A stretch of 64,000 nt of DNA from Flavobacteriaceae bacterium. GTDB lineage: Bacteria > Bacteroidota > Bacteroidia > Flavobacteriales > Flavobacteriaceae. The DNA lies in contig JAHEET010000005.1 of the NCBI GenBank assembly GCA_024640565.1, forward strand, positions 248,001-312,000, written 5' to 3'. The notes beneath the pieces were generated by a model. The model was not told the DNA's origin and did no database searches. It saw only the letters and a program-made list of their open reading frames with translations. Positions 1 through 11,700 of this stretch are shown here, in pieces (the first letter of the stretch is position 1; every line of letters starts with the position of its first letter). The position numbers and the translations under genes were made by a program.

Positions 1-50
1 AATACAATTATAATTTAAATAATAAAATTAGTTTCTATAAGAGTAAAAGG

Positions 51-68
51 TATCCTGTACTATAATGG
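51..68. promoter_or_regulatory. Candidate locus operator, site 1
   Basis: TATCCTGTACTATAATGG. It shares its first ten bases with intergenic sites at 17054 and 28933 and nine of them with the site at 5446. The second half (TATAATG) is a weaker copy of TATCCTG ten bases later. It lies just past the 3' end of the lipoprotein gene at 78-794, so it would serve a minus-strand gene that begins left of the window. The repetition is seen directly; the regulatory role is inferred. Confidence 0.55.
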
Positions 69-77
69 TTATATAAT

Positions 78-794
78 CTAGGGATTTTTGACTTTACCCA
101 TACTAAAATTTATTTTCTGAAGATTTGTTTTTGCTTGATGGTCATTGAATTTATTTGTATCATGCAATACGATATAGTCGATACTAAAACGCATTGACCT
201 TCCTGAAAGAGTTAGCGTATATTTTTCTCCTTTTTTGAGTTGATAAATAAAATCACTATAAACGTGTCTATCTTTTTCTGCTGTAGAAGCCCAATTCCAT
301 TGTAATTCTGGAGTTTCATCATTACCATCTTGCAGTATTTTTATGTCTTTTTCTAAAACTTCTTTACTAAATGAATTTGCAGATTGAAAATCGCCAGAAA
401 GCTTTACAAAAGCATCATTACACCAATCATTTCTAACACCTTCTAATCGTTTGCTAGACATTAACATTAATTTAAAATTTCCTGATTTTGGCGCTGTAAA
501 TTGATACTCTAATGGAGAATTGGGTTTGCCTGTAATGGGTTTATTTCCCATAAACTCTATATATGTGTTATTCGAAGCCCCAAAGACAAAATTTTTATCA
601 CTTTTTTTTATGAGTTTCCAATTTTTTAAATCTGAGTTTGTGCTTTCCGCCTCTATAAAAATATAGTTTCCTTTTTCTATTGACAAGGGCTCTGTGCAAT
701 CTTTATTAATTTTATTTTTTACTAATTTACAGGAGGATATTAGTATTAAAATAATAAAAATTTGCACTTGATTTTTATAATTGTACATCTTCAA
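78..794 (-). CDS. Lipoprotein with carbohydrate-binding-like beta-sandwich
   Basis: The 238-residue product starts with a short hydrophobic stretch and a lipobox ending ISSC (Cys22), so it is predicted to be an outer-membrane or periplasmic lipoprotein. The mature part opens with a FIEAE motif and ends with SIDYIVLHD. This pattern is typical of CBM6/CBM35-like or GH115 C-terminal-like sandwich domains found beside marine carbohydrate-active enzymes. No catalytic residues are recognisable. It is the last visible gene of the minus-strand run after the glycosyltransferase and the sulfatase-rhamnosidase, and a candidate operator follows it. Binding of a polysaccharide or oligosaccharide is an inference from fold resemblance and context; the ligand is unknown. 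Confidence 0.6.
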   Translation of the reverse strand: MKMYNYKNQVQIFIILILISSCKLVKNKINKDCTEPLSIEKGNYIFIEAESTNSDLKNWKLIKKSDKNFVFGASNNTYIEFMGNKPITGKPNSPLEYQFTAPKSGNFKLMLMSSKRLEGVRNDWCNDAFVKLSGDFQSANSFSKEVLEKDIKILQDGNDETPELQWNWASTAEKDRHVYSDFIYQLKKGEKYTLTLSGRSMRFSIDYIVLHDTNKFNDHQAKTNLQKINFSMGKVKNP

Positions 795-850
795 AATATA
801 TTTTTCTTTAAGAGACTCTTATCTTTTGTGTATTTTACTTCAAATAATCT

Positions 851-1621
851 TTATGAATTCTCACTAATTCCTTTATTCATTATCCATAGTTTAACATATC
901 TAGTTAAAACACCATAAGCTTGTGTCTTTGCAAAAATAAATCCTGCAAAACCATCTAAAAAACCTAATCTAATAAAGTAATGGATTACAAACCTAGCTAG
1001 AGGTTTTATCACAATATGAAACAAGTTTACTTTTTTTCCTTCACTATGCAACTGCCTTCCTCTAAGTGTTGCATAATGATTCATTTTAGAAATGTAATGA
1101 TCATATCCTTTATAGGAAAAATGGTTTATTTTATGTTTAAAAAAACCTAATTTCCCATTTGTAACAATAGTTTCATGAACTGGGCTTCCATCATATTTAC
1201 AGAATTTTTTTAAGAATAAACGCACAACTTTATCACGCTGACATCCACCATAATTTATTTTCTTCCCCATGAAAAAGAAAGTTCTTCTTACATAAAAACC
1301 AACAAAATCTTTGGGGTTTTCAACAGCTTTTAAAATTTCTTCTCTTACTTGAGAAGTAACACGTTCATCTGCATCTAAAATATAAATCCATTTGTTTTCA
1401 GCTAAATCAATTGCATAATTTTTTTGAGAAGAAAAATCATCGAATTTACGTTGAACAATTTTTAGATTTTTTAGATTTTTATTCTTGGTAAGCTCTATAG
1501 TTTTATCAATACTGTAAGAATCTATGATTATAATTTCATCAGCAAATGAAACAGAATTTATTGCTTTCTCAATATGTATTTCCTCGTTAAAAGTTGGAAT
1601 AATAGCTGTTATTTTTATCAT
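851..1621 (-). CDS. Family 2 glycosyltransferase, KdtX/WaaE-like
   Basis: The 256-residue protein has the GT-A fold signature of family GT2. The N-terminus reads ITAIIPTFNEE, a nucleotide-binding strand carries IIIDSYSIDKT, and the metal-binding DADE is at residues 83-86. Its length and the middle segment FVRRTFFFMGKKINYGG-like match the lipopolysaccharide core glucosyltransferase family (KdtX/WaaE). No transmembrane segment dominates, so it should act on the cytoplasmic face of the inner membrane. It is 56 bases from the next gene downstream and 209 bases from the sulfatase-rhamnosidase upstream. An envelope glycosyltransferase inside a degradation locus is unusual and may simply be a neighbour. 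The family call is firm; the acceptor is unknown. Confidence 0.75.
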   Translation of the reverse strand: MIKITAIIPTFNEEIHIEKAINSVSFADEIIIIDSYSIDKTIELTKNKNLKNLKIVQRKFDDFSSQKNYAIDLAENKWIYILDADERVTSQVREEILKAVENPKDFVGFYVRRTFFFMGKKINYGGCQRDKVVRLFLKKFCKYDGSPVHETIVTNGKLGFFKHKINHFSYKGYDHYISKMNHYATLRGRQLHSEGKKVNLFHIVIKPLARFVIHYFIRLGFLDGFAGFIFAKTQAYGVLTRYVKLWIMNKGISENS

Positions 1622-1830
1622 AGTTTTATTAGATCCAGAAAGATTCTAATCATTAATTATCACTTTTACAGCCTATTTATGTTTATATATTGTTCTTTAT
1701 TTTGTTTCATAATGAGTTTGTTTTAATTAATGATTACTCTAAAATTATCTTTCTATTCAACTTCCAAAGTTCGGTCTCTAATTTAACGATATAAATACCT
1801 TTTTTTTAAAATCAATCTTCTTATTTCTTT

Positions 1831-4800
1831 TTAAAAAGAATTAATTTTTAATTGAATGATATGTTTTCCTGGCGTTAATCTTACAATTTTAAATGCTGAT
1901 GGAACCGTTTTCCCATTGTGGATAAATTCTTTTCCTTCCGAACCATTTAAAGAAAATTCTGCGACCATGTTTCCTGGAATTTCAATTTCGTAGGTTTGTA
2001 ACCTTTTCCCATTATAAGTATAATTAGCTTTTATTGTTCCTCTTACAGTGGGTACTTCTATAGCACTCTTTTTTAATTTACTCATTTGAGGCTTAATAGT
2101 AACTATTCCAAATCCTGGAGTTTTAGGCTTTATACCCCATAATCCTCTTGGAATTACATTCGCAGGTGCAGCACCCCAAGCATGATTCCAATCTAAATTA
2201 ATTTTATACTCGTAATCCCATGCCTCTAAAGAAATTGTTGAACCTACTCTAATCATATTGTACCAACTTCTTTTTGCTTTACTAGTTAGTAATTCTAAAG
2301 CGTAATCTTCTTCACCAGCATTGTATAAACCGTCCATTAAAAATTGTGCACCGTAAACACTACAAGCCATACCTCTAGATTTCACAAAATCTACTACAGA
2401 TTGATAATGTTCTTCTGGAACCAACCCAAATGCTAGAGGCATCATATTTGCGTGTAAAGATGCGTGATCAGTACCAATTCCATCTACATAAATTCCTCGT
2501 TTTTTATCGAACATTTGTTCATTAACTGCTTTTTTAGCTTTAGCAGCTCTGTATTCAAAATCTAACGCTTCTTGAGTTTTTCCTAAAAGTTTGCCAAATT
2601 CAGCCATAATTTTCATATTCTGGTAAAAGAAAGCATTAATAACTGTACTGTAAGGCTTAAATACAAAACCATCTCTTTCTCCTTTTGTTTTACTTCCTGC
2701 AAAATTCTTTGAAGGCCAATCTACGATGTCCGTTAATGGTTTTTTATAACCAGGCTTAAAACCTAACTTATACATAAACTCTTCTGTAACTTTTGTAGAT
2801 GTAATTAAACCATCTTCATTAGATAACTCAAAAAGTGTTTTGTGTTTTAAAGCTTCATAATAACGTTCTATAAGTTCTGAATTTCCAGTATACATATAGT
2901 CTGCATAGATTAATAATGCTACGTGTTGTTGCCACTCTGTAGGCCATGTTGGATGTTCCATAAAATACTCTATGGTACGTCTTGCTATTGCAAACTCTCT
3001 ATCTGTAGTATAATGGCTTAACTGATTTAAATATGCATCTGCTTCATAAGGAATACGCTCTCTGTCCCCATCTACATACAATCCGTTAAAGGTTGTTGCT
3101 TTAATAGAGTATTTACAGAATTCCCAAACTTGATTCAAGATATCATTATTACTACTAAAGCTACTGGCATCATCTTCCCAATAACCCGTATGCCTTAATT
3201 GTTCGAAATTTTCAGCTTTTAAAGTTGTTTTAGCTCCTTCCACTTCAGTATATCTAAAAGGTTGTAGTACAGGAAAACCTTTTGGTAAAGGAATAGCCTT
3301 GCTTGGTCCTTTCATACGCTTGTCTGGAACTGGATTAATTTCTATTTGGTATTTTGTTTTTCCAGGTTTTACATCAACCTTAATTTCTTGATAACGAATG
3401 TTACTTTTCTTTGGTACAGTTCTATTTACATTCCCTTTGTCGTCTAACATTTCACCAATTCTAAACGTTAGTGTGTGTGGTTCTTTAGCTTCATATATAA
3501 AGTCTATAGTTGCAAACGCTGCTTTACCAAAATCCATAAAGTAAAAGTCGCCTCTGTTTTCAAATACAACAGGTTTTACCTTATCAACTAGATATTTATT
3601 TTCTGTGGAAATAATATAGTTATCACTTTTACCTGTCGTAAATTTTTGAGGTTCTGAATAATCTACTAATCTGTTAGCTTCGTCCCAAACTCTTACTTTC
3701 CAAAAATACGCTTTTCCAACTTCTAAGTTATTTCCCGCATATTCTACATCACTAGATTTAGAGGAAGCTACTCTTCCACTATCCCAAACATCTCCATTAT
3801 TAGCATCAATTGTTGCTTTGTTTGATGCTATTAAAATTTGATATGCTCCTTGAAATTTTGCGCCTATTGGAACTGTCCAACCAAATTCTGGTTTTAAATC
3901 AAAAATTTCTATTTCTGAACTTGGTTCTCTAATTAACTCAACAGTTAAATCTGTTGGAGCAGCTCTAAATTTATTGCTATTTTTCTTAATTAATTCGTCT
4001 GTTTTAGCTCTTAAATTTGCTAAAACTTCTCTGTATTTTCTTTTACCAACAAGATTTTTAATTTCTTGTGGATCTTTTTCTAAATTATATAATTCTTCAA
4101 TCGTTTTATCATTTACATATCTAAAGTATTTCCATTTTTTAGTACGTACTCCTTCACTTGGTGGTATTTCGCTGAAATCCCAAATATGCTCAATTAAAAT
4201 AGTATCTCTTTCTATAGATTTTTTTTCTTTTTTTACTAATGGCATTAAACTTTTTCCTTGCCAAGATTTAGGCGCCTCTATACCTGCTAAATCTGCAATA
4301 GTTTGTGTAACATCAATATTTAAAACCATATCATCTATATCTTGATGATTGTTGGCTCTTGGATCATAAACAATTAATGGTACTCTAATAGAATTATCAT
4401 ACATTAACCATTTTCCAGCCATTTGACGTTCTCCTAGAAAATACCCATTATCTCCCATTACAATGATAACTGTGTTTTTATCTTGTCCTTTTTCTTTAAG
4501 TTTTGCACGTATTTTTTTTATTTCTGCATCTATACCAGATATCATTCTATAATATCCCTTTACACTATGTTGGTATTTTTCTGGATTGTCATATCTCCAC
4601 GTCCAACGTAATCTATTAAAACCATCTCTTACAATTTTTGGCTGTGCTAAGAAATATTTATCATCACCTAAAGCTGGTTTAGGCATTTTAGTGTTTTCTA
4701 ACATTTCATCCATAGTACTTTGCCAGAAATATTGTTTTTCTGCAGGATCATGTGCATGAGGTGCACTAAAACTTAATGATAAACAGAAAGGTTCTTCATT

Positions 4801-5355
4801 GTCTGCATTTTTATCAATAAAATCGATTGCTTTCTGACCTGTATATCTTGTTAAGTGTACAGTATCTTTTCCTAATTTCTTATAATAATAACCTCTTCTA
4901 TCTTTAAATCTGTTATTTCTATCATAAGATTCATATTCATTAAATTGCTTATCTAGATGATTGTATCTTGTACCATATTTCCCATAAAACCCTGTATAAT
5001 ATCCATTATCTTTTAACAATCTAGGATAAGATTCATCCATGTATTCATCTCTAACATTACCTGTTTGAAAGTTGAAATTATGAGCTCTTTCATACAATCC
5101 TGTTAAAATACTTGTTCTACTTGCTGCACAAATTGGTGTGGTTACAACAGCTGATTTAAAATACGTTCCAGATTTTGCTAAATTGTCCATTTCTGGAGTT
5201 TCAACAAATTTGTTACCTGCATAACCAATAGCGTCAAAACGTTGGTCGTCGGTTAAAATAAAGATGATATTTGGTTTTTTGGGGTTTGATTTTTTTTGTG
5301 CATTTATTGAAAAATAAGCACATAACAGTACAAATAAAAAACGGTGTTTAAACAT
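1831..5355 (-). CDS. Secreted sulfatase fused to GH78 alpha-L-rhamnosidase
   Basis: The 1174-residue protein starts with a signal peptide (cleavage near residues 19-20). Residues about 28-470 form a type I sulfatase: ILTDDQR supplies metal-binding Asp36-Asp37, and CAASR (Cys76 to Arg80) fits the C-x-[PA]-x-R signature whose cysteine becomes formylglycine. Residues from about 480 to the end form a GH78 rhamnosidase, with [12 protein letters not shown] around the expected catalytic acid and the conserved C-terminal stretch [15 protein letters not shown]. Sulfatase-GH78 fusions are known from flavobacterial ulvan loci, where they desulfate and release rhamnose. A candidate operator lies about 95 bases upstream and a formylglycine-generating enzyme is encoded at 28999-30036. 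The length is what two fused domains predict. Specificity for ulvan is inferred from context. Confidence 0.88.
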   Translation of the reverse strand: MFKHRFLFVLLCAYFSINAQKKSNPKKPNIIFILTDDQRFDAIGYAGNKFVETPEMDNLAKSGTYFKSAVVTTPICAASRTSILTGLYERAHNFNFQTGNVRDEYMDESYPRLLKDNGYYTGFYGKYGTRYNHLDKQFNEYESYDRNNRFKDRRGYYYKKLGKDTVHLTRYTGQKAIDFIDKNADNEEPFCLSLSFSAPHAHDPAEKQYFWQSTMDEMLENTKMPKPALGDDKYFLAQPKIVRDGFNRLRWTWRYDNPEKYQHSVKGYYRMISGIDAEIKKIRAKLKEKGQDKNTVIIVMGDNGYFLGERQMAGKWLMYDNSIRVPLIVYDPRANNHQDIDDMVLNIDVTQTIADLAGIEAPKSWQGKSLMPLVKKEKKSIERDTILIEHIWDFSEIPPSEGVRTKKWKYFRYVNDKTIEELYNLEKDPQEIKNLVGKRKYREVLANLRAKTDELIKKNSNKFRAAPTDLTVELIREPSSEIEIFDLKPEFGWTVPIGAKFQGAYQILIASNKATIDANNGDVWDSGRVASSKSSDVEYAGNNLEVGKAYFWKVRVWDEANRLVDYSEPQKFTTGKSDNYIISTENKYLVDKVKPVVFENRGDFYFMDFGKAAFATIDFIYEAKEPHTLTFRIGEMLDDKGNVNRTVPKKSNIRYQEIKVDVKPGKTKYQIEINPVPDKRMKGPSKAIPLPKGFPVLQPFRYTEVEGAKTTLKAENFEQLRHTGYWEDDASSFSSNNDILNQVWEFCKYSIKATTFNGLYVDGDRERIPYEADAYLNQLSHYTTDREFAIARRTIEYFMEHPTWPTEWQQHVALLIYADYMYTGNSELIERYYEALKHKTLFELSNEDGLITSTKVTEEFMYKLGFKPGYKKPLTDIVDWPSKNFAGSKTKGERDGFVFKPYSTVINAFFYQNMKIMAEFGKLLGKTQEALDFEYRAAKAKKAVNEQMFDKKRGIYVDGIGTDHASLHANMMPLAFGLVPEEHYQSVVDFVKSRGMACSVYGAQFLMDGLYNAGEEDYALELLTSKAKRSWYNMIRVGSTISLEAWDYEYKINLDWNHAWGAAPANVIPRGLWGIKPKTPGFGIVTIKPQMSKLKKSAIEVPTVRGTIKANYTYNGKRLQTYEIEIPGNMVAEFSLNGSEGKEFIHNGKTVPSAFKIVRLTPGKHIIQLKINSF

Positions 5356-5445
5356 ATTGGTATTTCCTTAATTATTATCTAAATTTAATTTTATACAAGA
5401 CAAAATTAAATGGTTTTTAAAAGTAAAATTATACTCAAATAATTG

Positions 5446-5463
5446 TATCCTGTCCTATCCTGA
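5446..5463. promoter_or_regulatory. Candidate locus operator, site 2
   Basis: TATCCTGTCCTATCCTGA contains two perfect TATCCTG copies starting ten bases apart, the best example of the shared direct repeat. It lies about 90 bases upstream of the sulfatase-rhamnosidase start. Direct repeats with one-helical-turn spacing suit AraC-type DNA-binding domains, including those of hybrid two-component systems. The binder is not visible in the window. Confidence 0.62.
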
Positions 5464-5580
5464 AAGTATTTATTGGTTTTATTATATCAAATATTAAATC
5501 AAGTTATTTATTCTTAAATAGAAAAATGGGTTTTGTAATTTTAGCGTGTCTTTATCAAAAAATAAAGAATTTCTTGAAAC

Positions 5581-5710
5581 CAACTATCCCCAGGGTAAGC
5601 CACAGGGCTATTTCCCTGATTTCATTTTGACCTTTGGGACAAAAAGCGAAATTCTATTATTTAGATTCCTGTTTTCACAGGAATGACAATTTCATGGGAA
5701 ACTCCGATGC
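5581..5710. repeat. Intergenic hairpin-rich element, possible dispersed repeat
   Basis: This stretch is noticeably richer in G and C than the flanking DNA and has no open frame. It holds at least two short perfect hairpins: CAGGG/CCCTG at 5603-5618, and ATTCCTGT/ACAGGAAT at 5665-5684 with a four-base loop. The layout resembles the dispersed intergenic palindromic repeats of Flavobacteriia. Only one copy is in this window, so repeat status cannot be shown here. Confidence 0.35.
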
Positions 5711-5741
5711 AAGCATACAGGGAATTCTTTTCGATAAAAGT

Positions 5742-5781
5742 ATAAAAACTCTTCATTAGTATATAAATGAAGAGTTTTTAT
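5742..5781 (-). terminator. Rho-independent terminator of the susCD operon
   Basis: A perfect 15-bp stem (5742-5756 with 5767-5781) encloses a ten-base loop and ends in a U-rich arm on the minus strand. It lies 40 bases after the stop codon of the last gene of the five-gene SusC/SusD operon. The A/T symmetry could let it work in both directions. Confidence 0.75.
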
Positions 5782-5820
5782 ATTTTACTATCATCACAAA
5801 AATGATTATTATTTTATTTA

Positions 5821-6978
5821 CTATCTATCTAGATTAATGGTAAATTCTTCAAATCTCACGTTTCTGTCCCTAATAACTAAAGTATCATTTACCTGATGCA
5901 TTAAATCAAATGTTGCTGTTGTTGTTGAAATCAAATTACCAAATACCCGAACTTCACTTACTTCAACCTCTTGTTCTCGGTATTGAAAATCTAAGTAAAT
6001 TACGTCTCGACTTTCCCCTCCCCAAGCATCTCCATCTGCTACAAATCTTCCTGTGCCCGTTACAAAAACAGTGCTAGTTGGATCAGCATTAGTAACAGTA
6101 ATTTCTTCATTATCGTTAAATGTCAATAGTAAAGACAACTGAGCATCTGTAGCAATACCAGGTCTTCTAACATCAATAGTAGTTTTTACTTCTTTCCTTC
6201 CTGCAGTTGATACTGGAAGTAATTCATCTTGTACAACATATTCTGCTCTATAAACTGTAGAGCCATCAATGTTCTCTGTTACGGTTTCTGTGGGATTTCC
6301 ATTTGCATAAACCGTAACAGATTCGTTAGACCCTAAAGCTACATCCTCACCACGTCTTAGATAAATACCTTCGTATTTATTCATAAATTTAATACCGAAA
6401 AGTGTATAATCTTTTGGTAACGGATCCCAATCTTCATCTCTAATTTTTATAGGATTATCAACTAATGGAACACCTGTTAAAAGCGAATCTAGTTGTTCAT
6501 AATCTGTAATTCTTAAAGGAATTACATAATTCACTTCTTCAAACTCTGCAAATGAAAGTGGATCGTCAAAAAAAGCATCTGAAAGCTGAACAGGAATACG
6601 CCCATTTGTCGAACCAGAAGGAATTGTTACAGGGCTTTCTTGTTCAATAGTATAGTAAGAAGCTGGTAAAATTTTAACATTTACAGTATCTACACCTAAA
6701 GCAGCCGCATCTATTAATTCAGGAGCCAACTCAAAATGTACTCTTCGGTCTATATCATTATTGTAAACTCCAGACATAACAACACCGATCTCAAATCGTC
6801 CATTATTATCATTTTCATTAAAACCCAAATCATATTTACCCTGAATTAACGTTCTTGCTGGTGTTTGAAATGGAAAATATACTGAAGTTGAACCAAAGTC
6901 TTCAAAATCATTTTCCTGATTTTCGCAAGACATTAAGCCAAAGGCAATGACATACAGAATTATATATTTTATTTTCAT
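5821..6978 (-). CDS. DUF1735-type surface glycan-binding lipoprotein
   Basis: The 385-residue protein has a lipobox ending LMSC (Cys18) and an N-terminal region with STSVYFPFQTPARTL followed by the beta-rich pattern of BT_3987/DUF1735 domains. A second beta-rich part follows from about residue 190. Proteins of this type sit in the outer membrane as accessory glycan-binding lipoproteins beside SusD. It is the last gene of the operon, 40 bases after susD, and is followed by a strong terminator. Ligand and fold of the C-terminal half cannot be read from sequence. Confidence 0.7.
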   Translation of the reverse strand: MKIKYIILYVIAFGLMSCENQENDFEDFGSTSVYFPFQTPARTLIQGKYDLGFNENDNNGRFEIGVVMSGVYNNDIDRRVHFELAPELIDAAALGVDTVNVKILPASYYTIEQESPVTIPSGSTNGRIPVQLSDAFFDDPLSFAEFEEVNYVIPLRITDYEQLDSLLTGVPLVDNPIKIRDEDWDPLPKDYTLFGIKFMNKYEGIYLRRGEDVALGSNESVTVYANGNPTETVTENIDGSTVYRAEYVVQDELLPVSTAGRKEVKTTIDVRRPGIATDAQLSLLLTFNDNEEITVTNADPTSTVFVTGTGRFVADGDAWGGESRDVIYLDFQYREQEVEVSEVRVFGNLISTTTATFDLMHQVNDTLVIRDRNVRFEEFTINLDR

Positions 6979-7018
6979 GTTTAGTATTTTTTAACTTATT
7001 AAATCTACAAAAATTATC

Positions 7019-8743
7019 TTACCAACCATTATTTTGCTCAAGTTCAGAAAATTTTAAAATCTCAGAATTTGGTATTGGCATATACGTTGCAAATGGTTGG
7101 AAATTTCTTACTTCAACTGAAGGTAACTCAACATAATTATTTCCATTAAAAAAATAACCTTTAGCTGGTTCAGATAGAGGTAACCCCCATCTTCTGATAT
7201 CCCAAAATCGATGACCTTCAAAACTTAATTCTATACGACGTTCGTTTCTAATAAGCTCTCGCATTTCCTCTTGAGATGTAATTGATGCTAAATAATTATC
7301 TGGTTGAGTAATTCCACCTCTATTACGTATTGCTGCAATCACATCACGAGCTGAAATACCATTAAATGAGTTGTCTGGACCGCCAATTTCGTTAGCTGCT
7401 TCAGCTAGTATTAAAAACAATTCAGTATACCTAAAATAAACATTAGCATGGCTTTGGCCTTGAGTAGTTCCATTGTTATTAATAAGAACATCTGGACGTA
7501 ATAATTTTTTCAAGTAATATCCTGTAGTTGTAGATTGCTGAGGAATAGAATCTAATTTATCATTTCCTCCACCAAAACCAGTATTAATTATACCGCCTCC
7601 AAAAGAAGATCCATTAACAACAACATATTTTTCTAATCTAGGATCTCTATTAGCATAAGGGTTTTGAGAGTCAAAACCATTAGCTGCGTTTGCAGGAAAG
7701 CCATCCTGCATTGGGAAGGCCATTACAAAATTATGTGTTGGATTAATCTCGCCATTTCCATTCAAAGAAGGGGGAAACATTCTTTCTTCATAATTAAAGG
7801 TGTTACCACTAATAGAACCGCGCCATAGAGATTCTCTACTAAATATATTATCATCAGATATATAAAATTCATTACCTGTTGGATCTAAACCTGCAACACC
7901 TCCAATTGTATTCAAAACCTCTGCTGCAGTTTCTGCTGCTGTAGTGTAATAACTTTGATTATCTAAAAACGATGGGCTTGCCGCAAAAAGAGCAACACGT
8001 GCTTTTAAAGCTTTTACAATTCTCCCAGAGATACGTAAATCAAAAAAATTATTATTTACTATTCCATATTTGTCAAAATCAAAGTTTTCTAAATTTGAGT
8101 ACCATGCATCTACTTGTCCTGAACTTAGTCCATAATCTGTTGGCAATAAGTTAAGTGCGGCATCAAAATCAGCCATAATATTCTGAACAGAAGCTTCAAA
8201 TGATAAACGTGGTACATTAAAATTACCATCTGATTCGATATATTCAGTGTAATAAGGGATACCTAACAATTCTCCAGATTGTCCTATTCCTGCATGCGCT
8301 TGGAGCACATAGAAATGATGTAATCCTCTTAAAGCCAAAGCTTCTCCTTTCATACGCATTTCAAACATTGTATTTGTTAATGTGTCTCTACTCCATTGTG
8401 TTTCTCCTGTTTCAATAACTTCTAAGAATCTGTTTACCCAGAATACGCGTTCAAAACTTCCCCAACGAGATGCAGGGTTAAATTGTGAATTTAACTCACC
8501 GAGCGCCATTCGTTTATAGTTATTATTTAAAATATTATTAACTGCATCATCAGTAGCAGCTTCAGAAAATGAATATTGATTAAGTAATCCTGTATATCCA
8601 TTTAATAATAAACCTTCTGCTGCATTTGGATTTGTAAGAACAAAATCAAAATCCAACCTATTTTCTTCAATAGGATCTATATCACAAGAAATCATACCGG
8701 CAAAAACCGACATAAATATTATATATTTTATTAAATTTTTCAT
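7019..8743 (-). CDS. susD: SusD/RagB outer-membrane nutrient-binding lipoprotein (pair 1)
   Basis: The 574-residue protein has a lipobox ending MISC (Cys20). Its C-terminal signature RNERRIELSFEGHRFWDIRR is diagnostic of the RagB/SusD family. TPR-like helices in the N-terminal half (for example the MRMKGEALALRGLHH segment) fit the family. It would form the surface lid of the SusC channel encoded 27 bases upstream and deliver oligosaccharide to it. SusD proteins are too diverse for a substrate call; the operon context suggests sulfated rhamnose/uronate oligosaccharides. Confidence 0.93.
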   Translation of the reverse strand: MKNLIKYIIFMSVFAGMISCDIDPIEENRLDFDFVLTNPNAAEGLLLNGYTGLLNQYSFSEAATDDAVNNILNNNYKRMALGELNSQFNPASRWGSFERVFWVNRFLEVIETGETQWSRDTLTNTMFEMRMKGEALALRGLHHFYVLQAHAGIGQSGELLGIPYYTEYIESDGNFNVPRLSFEASVQNIMADFDAALNLLPTDYGLSSGQVDAWYSNLENFDFDKYGIVNNNFFDLRISGRIVKALKARVALFAASPSFLDNQSYYTTAAETAAEVLNTIGGVAGLDPTGNEFYISDDNIFSRESLWRGSISGNTFNYEERMFPPSLNGNGEINPTHNFVMAFPMQDGFPANAANGFDSQNPYANRDPRLEKYVVVNGSSFGGGIINTGFGGGNDKLDSIPQQSTTTGYYLKKLLRPDVLINNNGTTQGQSHANVYFRYTELFLILAEAANEIGGPDNSFNGISARDVIAAIRNRGGITQPDNYLASITSQEEMRELIRNERRIELSFEGHRFWDIRRWGLPLSEPAKGYFFNGNNYVELPSVEVRNFQPFATYMPIPNSEILKFSELEQNNGW

Positions 8744-8770
8744 TTTATTTATCTTGATTTTCTAATTATA

Positions 8771-11700
8771 TTAAAATGTTGATCTAATACCTAAGGCAAA
8801 AGTTCTAGCCAATGGTGATGTACCTATTCTTAACTGACGAACATCACTATTTTTACCTACTTGAAACAAATTAGTACCAGAAAGGTTTAGACTAAAATTG
8901 TCCATACCTAATTCTTTACAAAATGCGTCATTAAACTCGTATGTTAGCTGTGCACGATTAATATTAAAGTAACTCGTATCAAACAGCCAAAACGTAGACT
9001 GTCTAAAATTATTCTGATTTGTTTGTGATGATAACCTTGGAAAAGTTGCAGTACTGGCAGTTTCTGGTGTCCATCTTCCTAAAACGACTTCTGAGTATTT
9101 ATCTGCGCCATCTACTGAATAATATTCGTTAAAACTACTATTTAACTTATTTCCACTAGCTCCTGATTGACCTACAGCCAAAACAAAAAGGTTGAATCTC
9201 TTATAATTTAAGTTAAGATTTAGAGCATAATTCCATGGACTACTAGATTGCCCAATTGCTCTTCTATCATCATTATCTATAATATTATCTCCATTTAGAT
9301 CCTGATATTTTATATCACCTGGTTGTACGACACCAAATTGGGGAAAAGGTAAACCAGCATTTAAGTTACCATTTGTATCAAAATCTGCTTCAGCATAAAA
9401 ACCTTGATCAACCAATCCAAAAATTGTAGAAATCTCTCTACCTTGTGTTTGAAGATAATCTTCAGTAAATACTTCAGATACTGTTGCTCTTTCTGTTTGA
9501 CTGTATAGCAAGTTTGCACCTAAGCTAATTGATAAATCTTCATACTTTTTATTGAAATTCATACCGATTTCAAAACCAGTGTATAAATTTTTATTGAAAT
9601 TGTTATATGGCCTAAATGTATTATAAAAGGACGGAAATTGATCTTGTATAAACGTTATTTGCTTGTCTAATTCTGTTCTAAAGTAATTGGCTTCTATCCA
9701 AAGAGAATTCATTAAATATGTTTCGAAACCTAAGTTTAAGTCTATACGTTCTTCAAATGTTAAATCTAGATTTTCTCCATTTGAAATATCTATTCGTCTG
9801 TTGGTATTACCATCTGCCCAACTAACATTGTTACCAAGGGAATAGTTTACATCATACAAATAATAGGCGCTTGCATCATTATCAACACTACCATTAGTGT
9901 TAAGTGCAGTAATCCCTTGATCTGACTTTAAAACACCACCAGATGCCTTTAATTTAAGATAATTAATAAATTTATTTTTTTTCAAGAAAGGTTCTTCACT
10001 TATATTGTAAGCAATACCAAACGTTGGAGAAAATGCACCTCTGTTACCTTTAGCTAATTTTATTGAATTAACGTAAGTTCCTGTAAAATCAAAAAATAGT
10101 TTCTTCTTATAATCATAAGACATTTGAAAGCCTAAGTGCGAATTAACATCTGTTTGAATAACATCATTTCGTCTTTGTGAATTATAAAAACCTAGTAAAG
10201 TTGTATTTACAGAATGATCGTTAGCAAAAGTAGTATCATAATTTATAAGTCCATAAAACCCAAATCGAGATAAAAATCCATTGGTACTAGGTTGTTGACT
10301 TTGATCTTTTAAATCTAGACCAAAATCAGTAAGAGTTGTTATACTATTTCCATCCCAAGTTGGTTCGTATGTTTTAAATTGATTCTCAATAGATAAATTA
10401 TAAGAATCAAAAAAATCAAAACTTATATAAGTTTTAGCAGATAAACCTTTGACTATCTTATCTAAATTAAAATTAATTGTGTTGTTAAACTGAGTAGAAC
10501 GAAACACAGTGTTTCTATAACCCCCTGCAATAGCCAAAGCTAAAGGTGCATCAGCTCCAAACTGTTGAGTTGACCCTAAAAGATTACCATTAAAAGTGTT
10601 TGCAGCTAATAATTGTCCAGCAACTGTAGGATCGCTAGTATCTATTAAATCTACAGGTAAAAATGGTGAATAAGTGTTTGGTCTTAAAGTAGTTCCAGAA
10701 CTTAACAAATTGGCTCTAGAACCTTTAGTTGTGCTTATAACTGCAATTCCATCAAGACTGCTTGTAATCCAATCATTAATTTTAAAATCTAGATTACCTC
10801 TTACATTAAAACGGTTGGTACCTGCATTTATATCTTCATTAATATCTACCCATGCTCCATCATGATTCCAACCAACGTTAACATAATATTGATTTTTATC
10901 ATTACCCCCTGAAAACTCAGTTATAATATTAGTTGTATTAATAGTAGGTTCTACGAATTCATATAAATCTACATCAGGATATTTGTAAGTATTTGGATTA
11001 GTTCTAAACTCTTGGATAAGTAATGGTTCATAAAAATTATCTAATCCATCATTATTTCTAGCTTCATTAAATAGTTGCATATACGCAGCTGAACTTAAAT
11101 AATTAGGCAAAGAGATAGGTGCTCTAAAACCAGAACGAACATTTACATTAACTTCTTTTTTATTAGCTTTTCCACGCTTGGTATTAATAACAATAACACC
11201 ATTCCTTCCTTGACTACCATAAAGGGCAACAGAATTAGCATCTTTAAGTACAGTTATCTGCTCAACCTCTTCCATATTTAGGATATTAGGATCACGACCA
11301 ATAACTCCATCAATTACAAAAACAGCATCGCCAACACCTCCGATACCTCTAATATTATCAGAACCTCTCACTCCTAGCATGAGTCCGTTAATATAATCTC
11401 TAACCACCTGAGTATTGTCATAAGTTAAACGATCCTTTGTGTTAATTGAGGAAACAGCACCTATAATATTACGCCTATATTTGGTGGCAACTCCCATCTT
11501 TAATTCTTCATCTTTAGAAGCCAGGAAAGGTGATTTTTTCATGGTAATATTACCAGTAATATCGAACGTATTGATGATGGCCGATATATAGCCTTTTTTT
11601 TCAATTACAACGGATTCATCATCATCTAGTAATGTAAATTTAAATTGTCCATTAACATCCGAAGATGCTTTATTTCCACTTGGACTAAAAACATCAACTC

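Noticed and set aside
3974..4345. 123-codon plus-strand frame inside the sulfatase-rhamnosidase gene
   Set aside because: It is the antisense shadow of a strongly supported gene, with no family features.
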